From the NCBI GenBank assembly GCA_002409625.1, contig DHNY01000003.1, forward strand, positions 130,703 through 194,702: a DNA stretch of 64,000 bases. The letters run 5' to 3'. The position numbers and the translations under genes are program-made. Each line of letters starts with the position of its first letter. The stretch's first letter is position 1. The notes beneath the pieces were generated by a model. That model did not search any database. It was given only the letters and a program-made list of their open reading frames with translations, and was not told the origin of the DNA. This document shows, one piece after another, positions 47,797 to 57,115 of this stretch. The stretch comes from Anaerolineaceae bacterium UBA5404. Lineage in GTDB: Bacteria; Chloroflexota; Anaerolineae; Anaerolineales; Anaerolineaceae.

Positions 47797-49035
47797 TTAA
47801 GGTAGTATTTTGCGTAGCCAACCAAGAAAACCTTCCGCTTTGGCTTTTTGGGGCTTTGTATCTTTTCCAGATTGTTCAGGCATAATCTGGTGTGTTTCCG
47901 TCATCAATAGCGCCCAATGCAAGAGACCAACGCTCGTTGCACAGGCTGGATTGTTGATTTGGTCAGTAAGACCAACGATATTCTCGGGTTTACCCACACG
48001 GACGGGCAGACCGGTAATTTTGCCGGCAAGTTTTCGCATGCCTGGCATTTCGGCGCCACCACCGGTTAGTACGATACCGGCAGGCAGCATGACGTCGTAG
48101 CCAGAGCGTTTAATCTCTTGTTCAACCATTTGCATAATTTCTTCAACGCGGGCTTCGATGATGTTCACCAGCTCGCGCCGTTCAATTTTTGTGCTCTGTT
48201 CAGAGCCAAAAGTGACGATATTGAATGATTCGCTTCCGCCGATATCATCAAGCACGGCGTGGCCATGTTGTATTTTGACTTCTTCGGCAACATCCAAGGG
48301 CAAACGTAAGCCTTGGGCAATATCTGAACTAACGTGGTTACCACCAATTTGCATGACGTTGGCGTACCAAATATCCCCGTTCACATAGATGGCAATGTCG
48401 GTTGTGCCACCACCCAGGTCAACAATGGCAACGCCAAGGTTGCGTTCTGTTTCAGTGAGCACGGCTTCACCGGCTGCCAACGGATTGAGCACGAAATCGC
48501 TGACGTCGATGCCGGCTTGCGCCACACACTGGCGTAAGTTACCAATGGTTGAAGACGAGGCTGTGATGATATGGGTTTCAACTTCAAGCCGGTAGCCATG
48601 CATACCGATGGGTTGGCGGATGCCTTCTTGCCCGTCGATGATAAAACCGCGTTGAATAACATGAATAATTTCGCGGTTGTGAGGGATGGCAATCGCCTGA
48701 GCTGAATCAAGTGCACGGTAGACATCTTCCTGGTCAATAACCCTGCCAGAGATGCCAACGATGCCTTTGCTGTTGGTAGAGCTCACCTGTGCACCGGCAA
48801 GGCTTACAATGGCGCTATTGATTTCATACCCGGAAGTCCGTTCTGCTTTTTCGATTGAACGAGCAATAGCATCCGAAGCAGCGTTGATATCCACAACGTT
48901 GCCATTGCGGATCCCTTGGCTGGGCTCAATACCCACACCCAGGACGCGCATGGTTGTGCCATTTTCAATCCGTGCCACCAATGTGACAATTTTGCTTGAT
49001 CCTACATCTAATCCGACAACAATAGGTTCTTCCAT
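47797..49035 (-). CDS. ftsA: Cell division protein FtsA
   Basis: 412 residues from the ATG at 49035, which has GGAG eight bases upstream; a TTG two codons earlier has too little spacing. Actin-like ATPase that tethers FtsZ to the membrane. 'VVGLDVGSSKIVTLVA' (phosphate 1), the 1C insertion domain about 80-160, 'VAIVDLGGGTTDIAIY' near 200 (phosphate 2), 'GIVLTGGGAEMPG' near 330 (adenosine motif) and a C-terminal amphipathic stretch 'GFLGWLRKILP' for the membrane. It lies 30 bases before ftsZ. Confidence 0.97.
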   Translation of the reverse strand: MEEPIVVGLDVGSSKIVTLVARIENGTTMRVLGVGIEPSQGIRNGNVVDINAASDAIARSIEKAERTSGYEINSAIVSLAGAQVSSTNSKGIVGISGRVIDQEDVYRALDSAQAIAIPHNREIIHVIQRGFIIDGQEGIRQPIGMHGYRLEVETHIITASSSTIGNLRQCVAQAGIDVSDFVLNPLAAGEAVLTETERNLGVAIVDLGGGTTDIAIYVNGDIWYANVMQIGGNHVSSDIAQGLRLPLDVAEEVKIQHGHAVLDDIGGSESFNIVTFGSEQSTKIERRELVNIIEARVEEIMQMVEQEIKRSGYDVMLPAGIVLTGGGAEMPGMRKLAGKITGLPVRVGKPENIVGLTDQINNPACATSVGLLHWALLMTETHQIMPEQSGKDTKPQKAKAEGFLGWLRKILP

Positions 49036-49046
49036 AGTCAATACTC

Positions 49047-50105
49047 CTAGCGATAATACGGGGCGTGCAAATACTCCAGGCTTATCAGAGAAGGTTGCAA
49101 GTTTCTCTCCAAGACGAGCTCCGCTATCTTTTGATATTGCGCCATTTTTATATTGAGATGTTCAACACTTCTTCCGAAGTAGACCATCCAACCGTAATTG
49201 GGGTCTGTCCATCCAAGTCCGCGCGTGGCGTCATAGCGCAATTGGGTGCCCTGGGGTTTGATTTGATTGAGGACCTGTATCGCGTCAACCAGTTTTGGGT
49301 CAACGTTGGGCTCATACCCAGTAAAAATAACTTCTTCCTCTTCTTCTTTATTGGCATCTTCTGCTGCGGTAGGTTTCTCCAGCCGAACAGGTTTGAAAGG
49401 CGGCGGTGGGTCGATGTTGGCATGCACTTCAATGGGCAGGCTTGCCGCACCGCGAACTTCAAAGCTGTAACCCTGGTCATCAATCCAGATTTGGCTGGCT
49501 TCTTTTTCTTCGGTGGCGTCCACATGCCAAACGATGGCGGGAATGCGTTCTTCAACCAGAACATTTAGATTTGCAGGCAGGCTAACCCCAACACGGGCAT
49601 TTTTAATGTCTGGGAAGTCACGCAAGATGACTTGTTCAATTTTGTTGGGCTCTACTTCAATAATTCTTGTACCGTAAGAGCTAAGTTTTGAGGCAATCTC
49701 GGCGTTGCTAACCCGGAAGTTGCCCTTGATGTTGATGCCGTTAGGGTTGACCTGGAAATGGTCATTTTTCCACATCAAAATAACAGCAATAAGGAAAAAT
49801 AATGCCAAAATACCCGAAAAAATGCGGATGCCGATGCTTACCCGAGGCACGGCGGGCAGACGCAACTCTTTGCCGGGTGTGCCCGTAGAGATATAGACCG
49901 GTCGTCTGCCGCGGCTGCTTGTAGCTTGTTGGGCAGGCTTTACCTGGCTTATCGGACGGCGACTCACCACACGCGAAGCAGATCTGGCAACACGTTCGGT
50001 GCTTTCTTCCGGCGTGCGCTCAATGGGCTTGCGCTTGACAGGCTCTATATGGCGCCTGGCGCGAATTTGTTCCGCGCGTGAGAGTTCCTCGGGCTTGCGT
50101 GCCAT
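49047..50105 (-). CDS. ftsQ: Cell division protein FtsQ/DivIB
   Basis: 352 residues. A basic cytoplasmic segment (1-90) rich in Arg, one membrane helix (about 92-110), a POTRA domain (about 115-185, 'INIKGNFRVSNAEIASKLSSYG') and a beta-type FtsQ domain (about 190-345) with an acidic insertion near 'EEEEEV'. It joins the FtsL/FtsB-like proteins and septal synthases outside the membrane. The start overlaps the ddl stop by one base, and ftsA follows after eleven bases. Confidence 0.9.
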   Translation of the reverse strand: MARKPEELSRAEQIRARRHIEPVKRKPIERTPEESTERVARSASRVVSRRPISQVKPAQQATSSRGRRPVYISTGTPGKELRLPAVPRVSIGIRIFSGILALFFLIAVILMWKNDHFQVNPNGINIKGNFRVSNAEIASKLSSYGTRIIEVEPNKIEQVILRDFPDIKNARVGVSLPANLNVLVEERIPAIVWHVDATEEKEASQIWIDDQGYSFEVRGAASLPIEVHANIDPPPPFKPVRLEKPTAAEDANKEEEEEVIFTGYEPNVDPKLVDAIQVLNQIKPQGTQLRYDATRGLGWTDPNYGWMVYFGRSVEHLNIKMAQYQKIAELVLERNLQPSLISLEYLHAPYYR

Positions 50106-51208
50106 TAGGCTTTTACACTCCTTGAGGTTTTGTCTTTATCAGCTTTTCTTTCCAAAGCCAATGCGATGAGACGGTCAATAAGTTCGGTATAGGTGATACC
50201 ACCATGGTTCAAAAGCTTGGGGTACATGCTGATGGGTGTAAAACCGGGCATGGTGTTGATTTCACTAAAGAAGATTTCGTTTGTGTCCCGATCCATGAGG
50301 AAATCAACCCGCGCCAAGCCAGCACAATCAAGGGCTTTATAAACCTGTACCGCGATATTTTGGATGTGCTCTATGATTTCGGGGCTTAAGTCTGCTGGAA
50401 TCAAAGTTTGCGCTACGCCATCGATGTATTTGTCGTCATAGCTGTAAAACTCATCGCCAGGGATGACTTCACCAGGTTCTGAAACGATTAAGGCTTCATT
50501 GCCCAAGACGCTGACTTCAATTTCGCGGGCGTTGATCCCGCGCTCAACCAAAATACGGCGGTCATATTTGGCAGCCAGGCGAAGCGCTTTGAGGAGCTCT
50601 TCGCGGTTTTTGGCTTTGCTGATGCCCACTGACGAGCCTAAATTGGCTGGTTTGATGAAAAGTGGATAGTTGGCAATCGTTTCAGATTCTTCCACGACGG
50701 CTTCGATGTTATTTTCGATTGCATTACGGGTGAAAAGGCCATAAGCCAGAACGGGAAAGTCTTTGTTTAGCATGACATCCTTGGTTAAGCCTTTGTCCAT
50801 TGCCAAAGATGAGCCAAGGACGCCGGCACCAACATAAGCCACATCAAGCATCTCAAAATAGCCTTGAATGGTGCCATCTTCGCCGTAAGGTCCATGTAGT
50901 ATGGGGAAAATGACATCGATATCGCTGACTTTTTCCAGTTTTCCCTCGTTTAGAGCGTAAAGGTTCAGGGTTTTGCCCTCTTTAAGCAGGATGGCTGGTT
51001 GCAAGGCCTCAAAATCGTGGTTCTCAAAGGTTTCGAGCGCGCCTTGACCAGTGAGCCAATCGCCTTTGCGGGTAATGCCAATTTGCCAAACCTGGTATTT
51101 TTCTGGGTCAATGCTGCTCATCACCGAGCGCGCGGACATAAGCGAAACATCATGTTCGCCGCTGCGTCCACCAAAGACCAATGCCAGGTTCAAGCGTTTA
51201 GAGTTCAT
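50105..51208 (-). CDS. ddl: D-alanine--D-alanine ligase
   Basis: 367 residues from the ATG at 51208 with GGGAG upstream; a longer frame would add 48 residues of another reading of murB. It joins two D-alanines for the pentapeptide. ATP-grasp fold: 'LVFGGRSGEHDVSLMSARSV' at 8-27, 'HGPYGEDGTIQGYFEMLDVAYVG' near 100, 'FIKPANLGSSVGISKAKN' near 180 and 'RVDFLMDRDTNEIFFSEINTMPGFTP' near 308-333 with the metal-binding Asn/Glu. It overlaps the end of murC-murB by eleven bases. Confidence 0.96.
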   Translation of the reverse strand: MNSKRLNLALVFGGRSGEHDVSLMSARSVMSSIDPEKYQVWQIGITRKGDWLTGQGALETFENHDFEALQPAILLKEGKTLNLYALNEGKLEKVSDIDVIFPILHGPYGEDGTIQGYFEMLDVAYVGAGVLGSSLAMDKGLTKDVMLNKDFPVLAYGLFTRNAIENNIEAVVEESETIANYPLFIKPANLGSSVGISKAKNREELLKALRLAAKYDRRILVERGINAREIEVSVLGNEALIVSEPGEVIPGDEFYSYDDKYIDGVAQTLIPADLSPEIIEHIQNIAVQVYKALDCAGLARVDFLMDRDTNEIFFSEINTMPGFTPISMYPKLLNHGGITYTELIDRLIALALERKADKDKTSRSVKA

Positions 51209-53510
51209 CAAAATCTCCCAGTATTTCAATTTCTGTGAAGAGGTCAACGTCAAATCTCTCTTTAACCCGTTTTTGACCCATGCGAATGAGGTTGTAAATA
51301 TCCTGCGCAGTGGCGGTGCCATCATTGAGGATGAAGTTGGCGTGTCTTTCACTGACTTGAGCGTTGCCGCTAATCACACCTTTCATGCCAACTTCTTCGA
51401 GCAATCTGCCGGCAAAATCACCTTTGGGGTTTTTGAAAGTGGAACCAAAACTGGGTCCTTTAGGTTGGGTTTTAGCGCGTTTGGCGGTGAATTCCTCGAG
51501 CTTTTTGAGGGACTCTTCAGGATCGACCCGTTCACCATGAAAAGTTGCTGAAAGGATCACTACCGTTGTTCCTTCGCGCTTGAATTTGCTTGAACGGTAT
51601 TGATAACCCATGCCCTTTGCATCGAGCCACTGTTCGCCTTCGTCTTTGGTGATGACCTGTGCCTTAAGCAAGGTGGCTTCAACATCGCTGCCATGCGCGC
51701 CGGCATTGCCGTAAACCGCGCCGCCAACGGTGCCAGGGATGCTGTTGCACCACTCCAAACCGCCAACACCCGCACGGGAAGCCATTTGGGACATCGTGCC
51801 CAGGTTTGCACCGGTTTCTGCGTAAACAAGCGGTGGGTCTTGCTCAACTTGCACTTCAACTTTGTTGCAGCGGTTGATGAGCACGATGCCAGAATATCCT
51901 TTATCGCTGATAAGCAGGTTTGAGCCGCTGCCTAGCAGTTTGAATGGGACGTCCAGTGCCCACAGTGTGCTTACCGCGTGGCGGAGTTCGTCAGTGGTGT
52001 TGATAATCATCAATCCGGCAGCAGGTCCGCCAGCCTTGATGGTGGTGTATTCTTTTAGAAGTTCTCCACTCAGGAGTTTTGAGCCAAATAAGGCTTCGAG
52101 TTTTCTCATAGGTAAATTGGGCATATTTTGCTCCATTGTATTTTTTTTAAATAATTGCTGTAATTTGCTGCTGAGCTGCGGTCCTTTTCCGGCAGAAAAA
52201 ACAATAAAAACATCATTTTTATTGCTTTGCTTGAAGAGCCATTCTGCGGCTTCATCCTGATCTGGCTGGTAAATGGCTTTGCCTTCTTCAAGTTCTTCCA
52301 CAATGACCTGAGGCGTATAGCCTTCGTCTGTTTCGCGTGCTGCATATATTTGCATGATGAGGGCATGGTCTGCCAGCTTGAGCGCTTCAATATAATCGCT
52401 TTGCAATCTCTGGGTCCGACTAAAGGTGTGGGGTTCCCAAACTGCCCAGATTTTGCTTTCCGGGTGGGCTTGACGAGCAGCTGCGAGCGTTAAGCTTAGT
52501 TGGGTGGGGTGATGACCATAATCGTTGATGATGGTGATGCCATCTTTCTCATAAACGGCGTCCCAACGGCGTTCTGTGCCACTAAAATTTGCCACTGCGT
52601 CGCGCGCAGCTTGAGGATTGATGCCAACCAGGTGCAAACAAGCCAGCATAGCCGCCGCATTTAAGGCATTGTGTTTGCCTGGCAAATTGGGTGTAAAAGG
52701 TCCGCTGAGCTGGGGAATACCGCATCGTTTTGAGGTGAGGATAAATTCGTTTGAGTTGAGTGCAGGATCAAGGAAAAGTACCGTATAATCGCAAGTTTCG
52801 TCAAATCCATAGGTCAGGATGGTCAGGTCTTCAAAGGTATTGTTTTCAATTAAGTGTTTTGCGCCAGGATCTTCGCTACAAACTAAGGCGATGCCACCTG
52901 GTTTGGTCTTTTTAAGGAAGTCTACAAAGGCTTGTTCGTAGATTTCTGGTGTGGCAAAGCAATCCGGGTGGTCGTATTCAATATTGGTGATGATGCTGAT
53001 TTGAGGATCCAAACCCAGGAACATGTAGTCATATTCGTCTGCTTCGATGACAAAAAACGCACCTTTTCCGGCGTGGGCGTTTGTGCCCAATGACTTGATT
53101 TCTGAGCCCAGGATGAAACCCGGATCTTGCCCCAGGATGGCGAGGGCTTCGATGAGCATGGCAGTGGTTGTGGTCTTGCCGTGAGTACCTGCTACTGCCA
53201 GGGTGTGTTTGTCAGCCGCGATTTCAGAGAGAAAGTCCTTGCGTTTGAGAACTGGTATACCGGCTTCTTTTCCGGCAAGCACTTCGGGGTCATCATCGCG
53301 GATCGCCGAGGATCGCACGATGACATCGGCTTGGACGGCAAGTTCGGGATGGTGACCGATGAGCGCATTGGCACCTTTGGCAAGAACCAAATCAAAGTAA
53401 GGTGATGGGTTCATGTCGCTTCCGCTCACTTTATAGCCTTTTTCGAGCAGAAAAATAGCGATTGCGCTCATGCCTGTGCCACCAATTCCAATAAAATGCA
53501 CGGTCCTCAT
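51198..53510 (-). CDS. murC/murB: MurC-MurB fusion (UDP-MurNAc--L-Ala ligase / UDP-GlcNAc-enolpyruvate reductase)
   Basis: 770 residues in one frame. MurC part (1-455): 'FIGIGGTGMSAIAI' at 5, the ATP loop 'GTHGKTTTTAML' near 108 and 'NDYGHHPTQLSLTL' near 323. MurB part (about 470-770): 'YTTIKAGGPA' near 488, 'LGSGSNLLISDKGY' near 520, 'VGGAVYGNAGAHGSD' near 580 and the active-site Ser in 'PSFGSTFKNP' near 702. Each half is of normal length. The two catalyse steps two and three of UDP-MurNAc-pentapeptide assembly. At the joint, a run of eight A residues lies at 52141-52148 on the coding strand (TTT AAA AAA AAT), followed by an ATG. Confidence 0.93.
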   Translation of the reverse strand: MRTVHFIGIGGTGMSAIAIFLLEKGYKVSGSDMNPSPYFDLVLAKGANALIGHHPELAVQADVIVRSSAIRDDDPEVLAGKEAGIPVLKRKDFLSEIAADKHTLAVAGTHGKTTTTAMLIEALAILGQDPGFILGSEIKSLGTNAHAGKGAFFVIEADEYDYMFLGLDPQISIITNIEYDHPDCFATPEIYEQAFVDFLKKTKPGGIALVCSEDPGAKHLIENNTFEDLTILTYGFDETCDYTVLFLDPALNSNEFILTSKRCGIPQLSGPFTPNLPGKHNALNAAAMLACLHLVGINPQAARDAVANFSGTERRWDAVYEKDGITIINDYGHHPTQLSLTLAAARQAHPESKIWAVWEPHTFSRTQRLQSDYIEALKLADHALIMQIYAARETDEGYTPQVIVEELEEGKAIYQPDQDEAAEWLFKQSNKNDVFIVFSAGKGPQLSSKLQQLFKKNTMEQNMPNLPMRKLEALFGSKLLSGELLKEYTTIKAGGPAAGLMIINTTDELRHAVSTLWALDVPFKLLGSGSNLLISDKGYSGIVLINRCNKVEVQVEQDPPLVYAETGANLGTMSQMASRAGVGGLEWCNSIPGTVGGAVYGNAGAHGSDVEATLLKAQVITKDEGEQWLDAKGMGYQYRSSKFKREGTTVVILSATFHGERVDPEESLKKLEEFTAKRAKTQPKGPSFGSTFKNPKGDFAGRLLEEVGMKGVISGNAQVSERHANFILNDGTATAQDIYNLIRMGQKRVKERFDVDLFTEIEILGDFDEL

Positions 53511-54580
53511 TGCACATCCGCCATTTCATAAAGTAGTTCGGCAATGTTTTCTGCCGCGTTGGGGTGGGTTAGCGAGCTCATCGCATCTGCCATGCTTTCA
53601 AGCAGGTGTGGGTTTGCCATCAGGTTTTCAACCGTTTGCAAGAGGTCAGGCATGAGGCGTTGGTCTTCAAGTAAAACAGCCGCGCCATGGTCAACAAGGT
53701 AATCAGCATTCACTTTTTGATAGCGCCAGGCGTAAGGATATGGAACCAACACCGCAGGAATGCCAAAGTAGGGGTATTCCCCAAGGGCACTTGCGCCAGC
53801 TCTTGAAACAACCAAATCCGCTGCAGCCATTGCCGCGCCAACTTCGTGTAAATAGGGGAATGCCTGGTAACGCGAGCCAAGGTTTTGGGTTTCTTTGCTC
53901 ACTTTTTCCCAATCAAGGTGACCAACAAGGTGAATGACCTGGTATTTTTCAACCAATTTCTCAGCAATGGCAATGACCGCGTAGTTGATAGAACGCGCGC
54001 CCGTGCTGCCACCCATAAAGAGGATGGTTGGAATGGCGGGATCAAAATGGAAGTAGTCAAGCGCGTCGGCTTTGTTCCATTGCTTCAACTCTTCACGCAG
54101 TGGATAACCGGTAATAACTAGTTGATCGGAAGATTTATAGAACATTTTGGTATCCTCCGTGGTAATGGCGATTTTTTTGGCGAAGCGACCGAGCGTTTTG
54201 AGTGCCAATCCCGGTTCGATATCCGGAACATACAGTAAAGATGGCACGCGACGTCCCGCGTAAGCCATTGGCACAGCCACAAAGCCACCCGTAAAAAGGA
54301 GCACGTCGGGCTTGAAGCGTTTCAGTATTGCTTTTGATTCTCGGTAACCTTTCCATAGTTTTAATAAGTTCCCTGGCAGTTTTTTGATGGATACGCCGTG
54401 TACACCTGCAGCCTGGATGCTCTCAAAAGGGATGCCAGCCCGTTGCACCAATTTAGCTTCGATGCCATCAGCGGTGCCAACCCAGAGCACATCATGCCCG
54501 GCTTTACTCAGTATCTCGGTAACGGTTAGGGCGGGATACACTCCGCCGCCAGTCCCGCCCGCGCAAATCAACAGCCGCAC
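53507..54580 (-). CDS. murG: UDP-GlcNAc--lipid I GlcNAc transferase (MurG)
   Basis: 357 residues from the GTG at 54580, which has AAAGGAG eight bases upstream and opens directly with 'RLLICAGGTGGGVYPAL', the first glycine loop. The second loop region 'FMGGSTGARSIN' is near 187 and the 'SRAGASALGEYPYFGIPAVLVPYPYAW' donor-binding block is near 258-285. It converts lipid I to lipid II on the inner membrane face. The start lies 77 bases inside the end of ftsW, and the stop overlaps murC by four bases. Confidence 0.95.
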   Translation of the reverse strand: MRLLICAGGTGGGVYPALTVTEILSKAGHDVLWVGTADGIEAKLVQRAGIPFESIQAAGVHGVSIKKLPGNLLKLWKGYRESKAILKRFKPDVLLFTGGFVAVPMAYAGRRVPSLLYVPDIEPGLALKTLGRFAKKIAITTEDTKMFYKSSDQLVITGYPLREELKQWNKADALDYFHFDPAIPTILFMGGSTGARSINYAVIAIAEKLVEKYQVIHLVGHLDWEKVSKETQNLGSRYQAFPYLHEVGAAMAAADLVVSRAGASALGEYPYFGIPAVLVPYPYAWRYQKVNADYLVDHGAAVLLEDQRLMPDLLQTVENLMANPHLLESMADAMSSLTHPNAAENIAELLYEMADVQ

Positions 54581-55727
54581 TGCCAGAACTCCTTTCAATT
54601 GATTCGGTCGTTGCACTTTGTCGTGCAACATTCATAATGATGCCAACCGCGAACATGGTTGTTACCATGCTTGAACCTCCCGCGCTGATAAAGGGCAGGG
54701 CGTTTCCGGCCATGGGGAAAAGACCGACGATAACCGCGATATTCATCAACGCTTCCAGCGTGATCCAACCCACAAGTCCAAAGGTAATCAGTTTGCCCAG
54801 ATTATCGGGTGCATTTTTGGCGATGATGTAACCCCGCCAAAGGAAGAGAATAAACAGAATAATGACTAAAAAGGAACCTAAAACGCCGGTTTCTTCTGCA
54901 ATGACTGCAAAGATGCTATCGGTGTGGGGAAGTGGCAAACCGGTGAACTTGGTATCCGCGTTGCCTAGACCCACGCCAAAGAAACGACCCTTGATGACCG
55001 CCTCAAAAGTACGGCGGATGTGATAGGAGCCTTGTGTGGGGTTGCGTAAACCGCTAATGTATGCCGAAAAACGGGCTTGACCGGTTGCAAAGAACTTGAT
55101 CATCAAAAACCCTGCCACGGCGACAAATGAAATAATCAGACCAATTTGGCGCATGTCGCCGCCACCAATAAAGAACATCATGGCACCCAGAATGATGACG
55201 GTCATTGAAGCGCTGATGTCGGGTTGGGCTAAGATGAATAAAGCCACCAAACCCACAATAATGCCCAAGGGTAAGAGTCCTTCTTTGAAGCTGCCTAAGG
55301 TTTCCTGGCGATTGTTGAGCCAAACTGCCAAATAGAGAATAATGCTCATTTTGGCTAACTCTGCGGGTTGTACCGAGCCTTCGAACAAGGATCGCGCGGC
55401 GGAAAAACGCACCTGATTGGCGATGAGTACTGCGAATAGAAGCGCCAGAATGCCAATCATGATGAGCACAACCAGCTTGGAGTAACGATGATAGTCAAAC
55501 AGGCTTGCCGCAATGCAAACGACGATACCGATTGCCACCCAAATGAGTTGGCGGGTGAAAACATAGGTAGGCTCTTTATCAATCAGCAATGAGGCGTCCC
55601 AGCTGGATGAATAAACCATCAATAAGCCGAATACGACCAGGCATGCGACGATGATTAACATGGGCACATCAATGCCTAAGCGTCTTACGGTTACGGGTTT
55701 GGCTTGAGCCTGTGCTTGGGTACTCAT
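54504..55727 (-). CDS. ftsW: Cell division SEDS glycosyltransferase FtsW
   Basis: 407 residues, ten or so membrane helices. It polymerises lipid II at the septum with its partner PBP. 'LAKMSIILYLAVWL' near 143, 'LAQPDISASMTV' near 183, the catalytic Asp in 'PLPHTDSIFAVIAEETGVLG' near 278, and 'ALPFISAGGSSMV' near 348. The N-terminal cytoplasmic stretch is Gln/Ala-rich. The tail after the last helix is long, about 40 residues and basic, and overlaps murG by 77 bases. The start overlaps the murD stop by four bases. Confidence 0.96.
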   Translation of the reverse strand: MSTQAQAQAKPVTVRRLGIDVPMLIIVACLVVFGLLMVYSSSWDASLLIDKEPTYVFTRQLIWVAIGIVVCIAASLFDYHRYSKLVVLIMIGILALLFAVLIANQVRFSAARSLFEGSVQPAELAKMSIILYLAVWLNNRQETLGSFKEGLLPLGIIVGLVALFILAQPDISASMTVIILGAMMFFIGGGDMRQIGLIISFVAVAGFLMIKFFATGQARFSAYISGLRNPTQGSYHIRRTFEAVIKGRFFGVGLGNADTKFTGLPLPHTDSIFAVIAEETGVLGSFLVIILFILFLWRGYIIAKNAPDNLGKLITFGLVGWITLEALMNIAVIVGLFPMAGNALPFISAGGSSMVTTMFAVGIIMNVARQSATTESIERSSGSAAVDLRGRDWRRSVSRPNRYRDTE

Positions 55728-57112
55728 AGTTCACTTATCCATTTCGCATAGTAATTGCCGCGTTCTTCAAAGTCGACAAAAGCGTCATAACTTGTGCCAC
55801 CGGGAGAAAGCAAAACCACGTCACCTTCTTCGGCAGTTTTGGCTGCTTCTTTTATGGCATCCTGCAAGGTTTCAACCTGGATGAGAGGTTTAGCGTTTGA
55901 ATGTTTCTGAATTTTTTCAAGTTTTTCTGCAATCATGTTGGCGGCTTCACCAAATAAAACAAATTGTTTTACTTTCTGATTGGCTGTTTGGAGCAATTCC
56001 TCCCAGGGCAGATTTTTGTCGCGACCACCAAGCAGCAAAACGATTGGTTCGTCAAAAGACTTGATAGCTGCCAGGGAGCGTTCTGGTGTGGTGGCGATTG
56101 AGTCGTCATACCATTGCACGCCATTCCGTGTGGCAACCAGTTGCATGCGGTGGGGAATGCCCTCAAACTCTTCGATGGCTGTTTGAATGGCGGGTAAGGC
56201 AATGGTCGCACCAGCGGCAATGGCACAAGCTGCCAAAACATTGAGCAAGTTGTGTTCGCCGCGCAAAGGTATCCAATCGATGGGTAACATTTTCATCTGC
56301 TCACGCGCAATCTGGAGCATGATGTTGCCTTTTTCAATGTAAGTGCCGTGATCGTTTTTGTCCGGTTTTTTGTATCCGAAGCTAATCAAGTCACCATGGA
56401 GTTCTTCACGTAAGTTCCAGGATCCTTTGTCTTCACGGTTGAGGATGGCGAGGTCAGCTTGCTTTTGGAATTTGAGGATGCGGACCTTGGCAGCGGTGTA
56501 AGCACCCAAAGTGCCGTGGCGGTCCAAGTGGTTGGGCGTGATGTTGAGCACAGCGGCGATGTGGGGTGAGCGGGTCATCAATTCCAGTTGGAAGCTTGAA
56601 AGTTCCATGATGGCAAGATCATCTTCTTGCATCTCATCCACATTGCTGATAAGCGGGTTGCCGATATTGCCACCAGTCCAGGCGCGATTTTTATTGCTTT
56701 TCATCTCAAAAAAGCGATCCGCCATTTGACCCAACAGCGCCGTTGTGGTGGTTTTGCCAGCCGAGCCGGTGATACCAATGACAGTGCAAGGGCAGTTTTC
56801 CAGGAAGATTTGTGAATCGTTGGAAAGCTGGATGTGGCGTTGTTTGGCTTCCTTGATGATTGGGATATCCAAGGGCACACCGCCGGAAACGCAAATCAAA
56901 TCCGTACCGTCGAGTAATGAAAAGGGATGCTCGCCGAAATGGGTTTGAACCTGGGTATCAGCGAGGCTGTTTTTAGCGTCAATCAGGTCATTTTCCGGGC
57001 GGGCATCGGTCAAGGTGACTTTTGCGCCATGTTTGTCAAGATAGCGCGAAATTGCCAGACCTTGGCGTGCCGCACCGATTACCAGAATGTGTTTGTTGTC
57101 ATATTTTTTCAT
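55724..57112 (-). CDS. murD: UDP-MurNAc-L-Ala--D-Glu ligase (MurD)
   Basis: 462 residues, normal for MurD. It adds D-glutamate to UDP-MurNAc-L-Ala. A Rossmann start 'HILVIGAARQGLAISRYL' near 8, the ATP loop 'ITGSAGKTTTTALLGQM' near 114, 'NITPNHLDRHGTLGAYTAAK' near 189 (the NHLDRH family mark), and 'VQWYDDSIATTPERSLAAI' near 338 (the D-S-x-A-T-N-like loop). The start lies three bases after the mraY stop, and the stop overlaps ftsW. Confidence 0.95.
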   Translation of the reverse strand: MKKYDNKHILVIGAARQGLAISRYLDKHGAKVTLTDARPENDLIDAKNSLADTQVQTHFGEHPFSLLDGTDLICVSGGVPLDIPIIKEAKQRHIQLSNDSQIFLENCPCTVIGITGSAGKTTTTALLGQMADRFFEMKSNKNRAWTGGNIGNPLISNVDEMQEDDLAIMELSSFQLELMTRSPHIAAVLNITPNHLDRHGTLGAYTAAKVRILKFQKQADLAILNREDKGSWNLREELHGDLISFGYKKPDKNDHGTYIEKGNIMLQIAREQMKMLPIDWIPLRGEHNLLNVLAACAIAAGATIALPAIQTAIEEFEGIPHRMQLVATRNGVQWYDDSIATTPERSLAAIKSFDEPIVLLLGGRDKNLPWEELLQTANQKVKQFVLFGEAANMIAEKLEKIQKHSNAKPLIQVETLQDAIKEAAKTAEEGDVVLLSPGGTSYDAFVDFEERGNYYAKWISEL

Positions 57113-57115
57113 CGT

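Noticed and set aside
51209..51352. Longer N-terminus for Ddl
   Set aside because: The added 48 residues are the murB coding sequence read in another frame; GGGAG and the family start support 51208.
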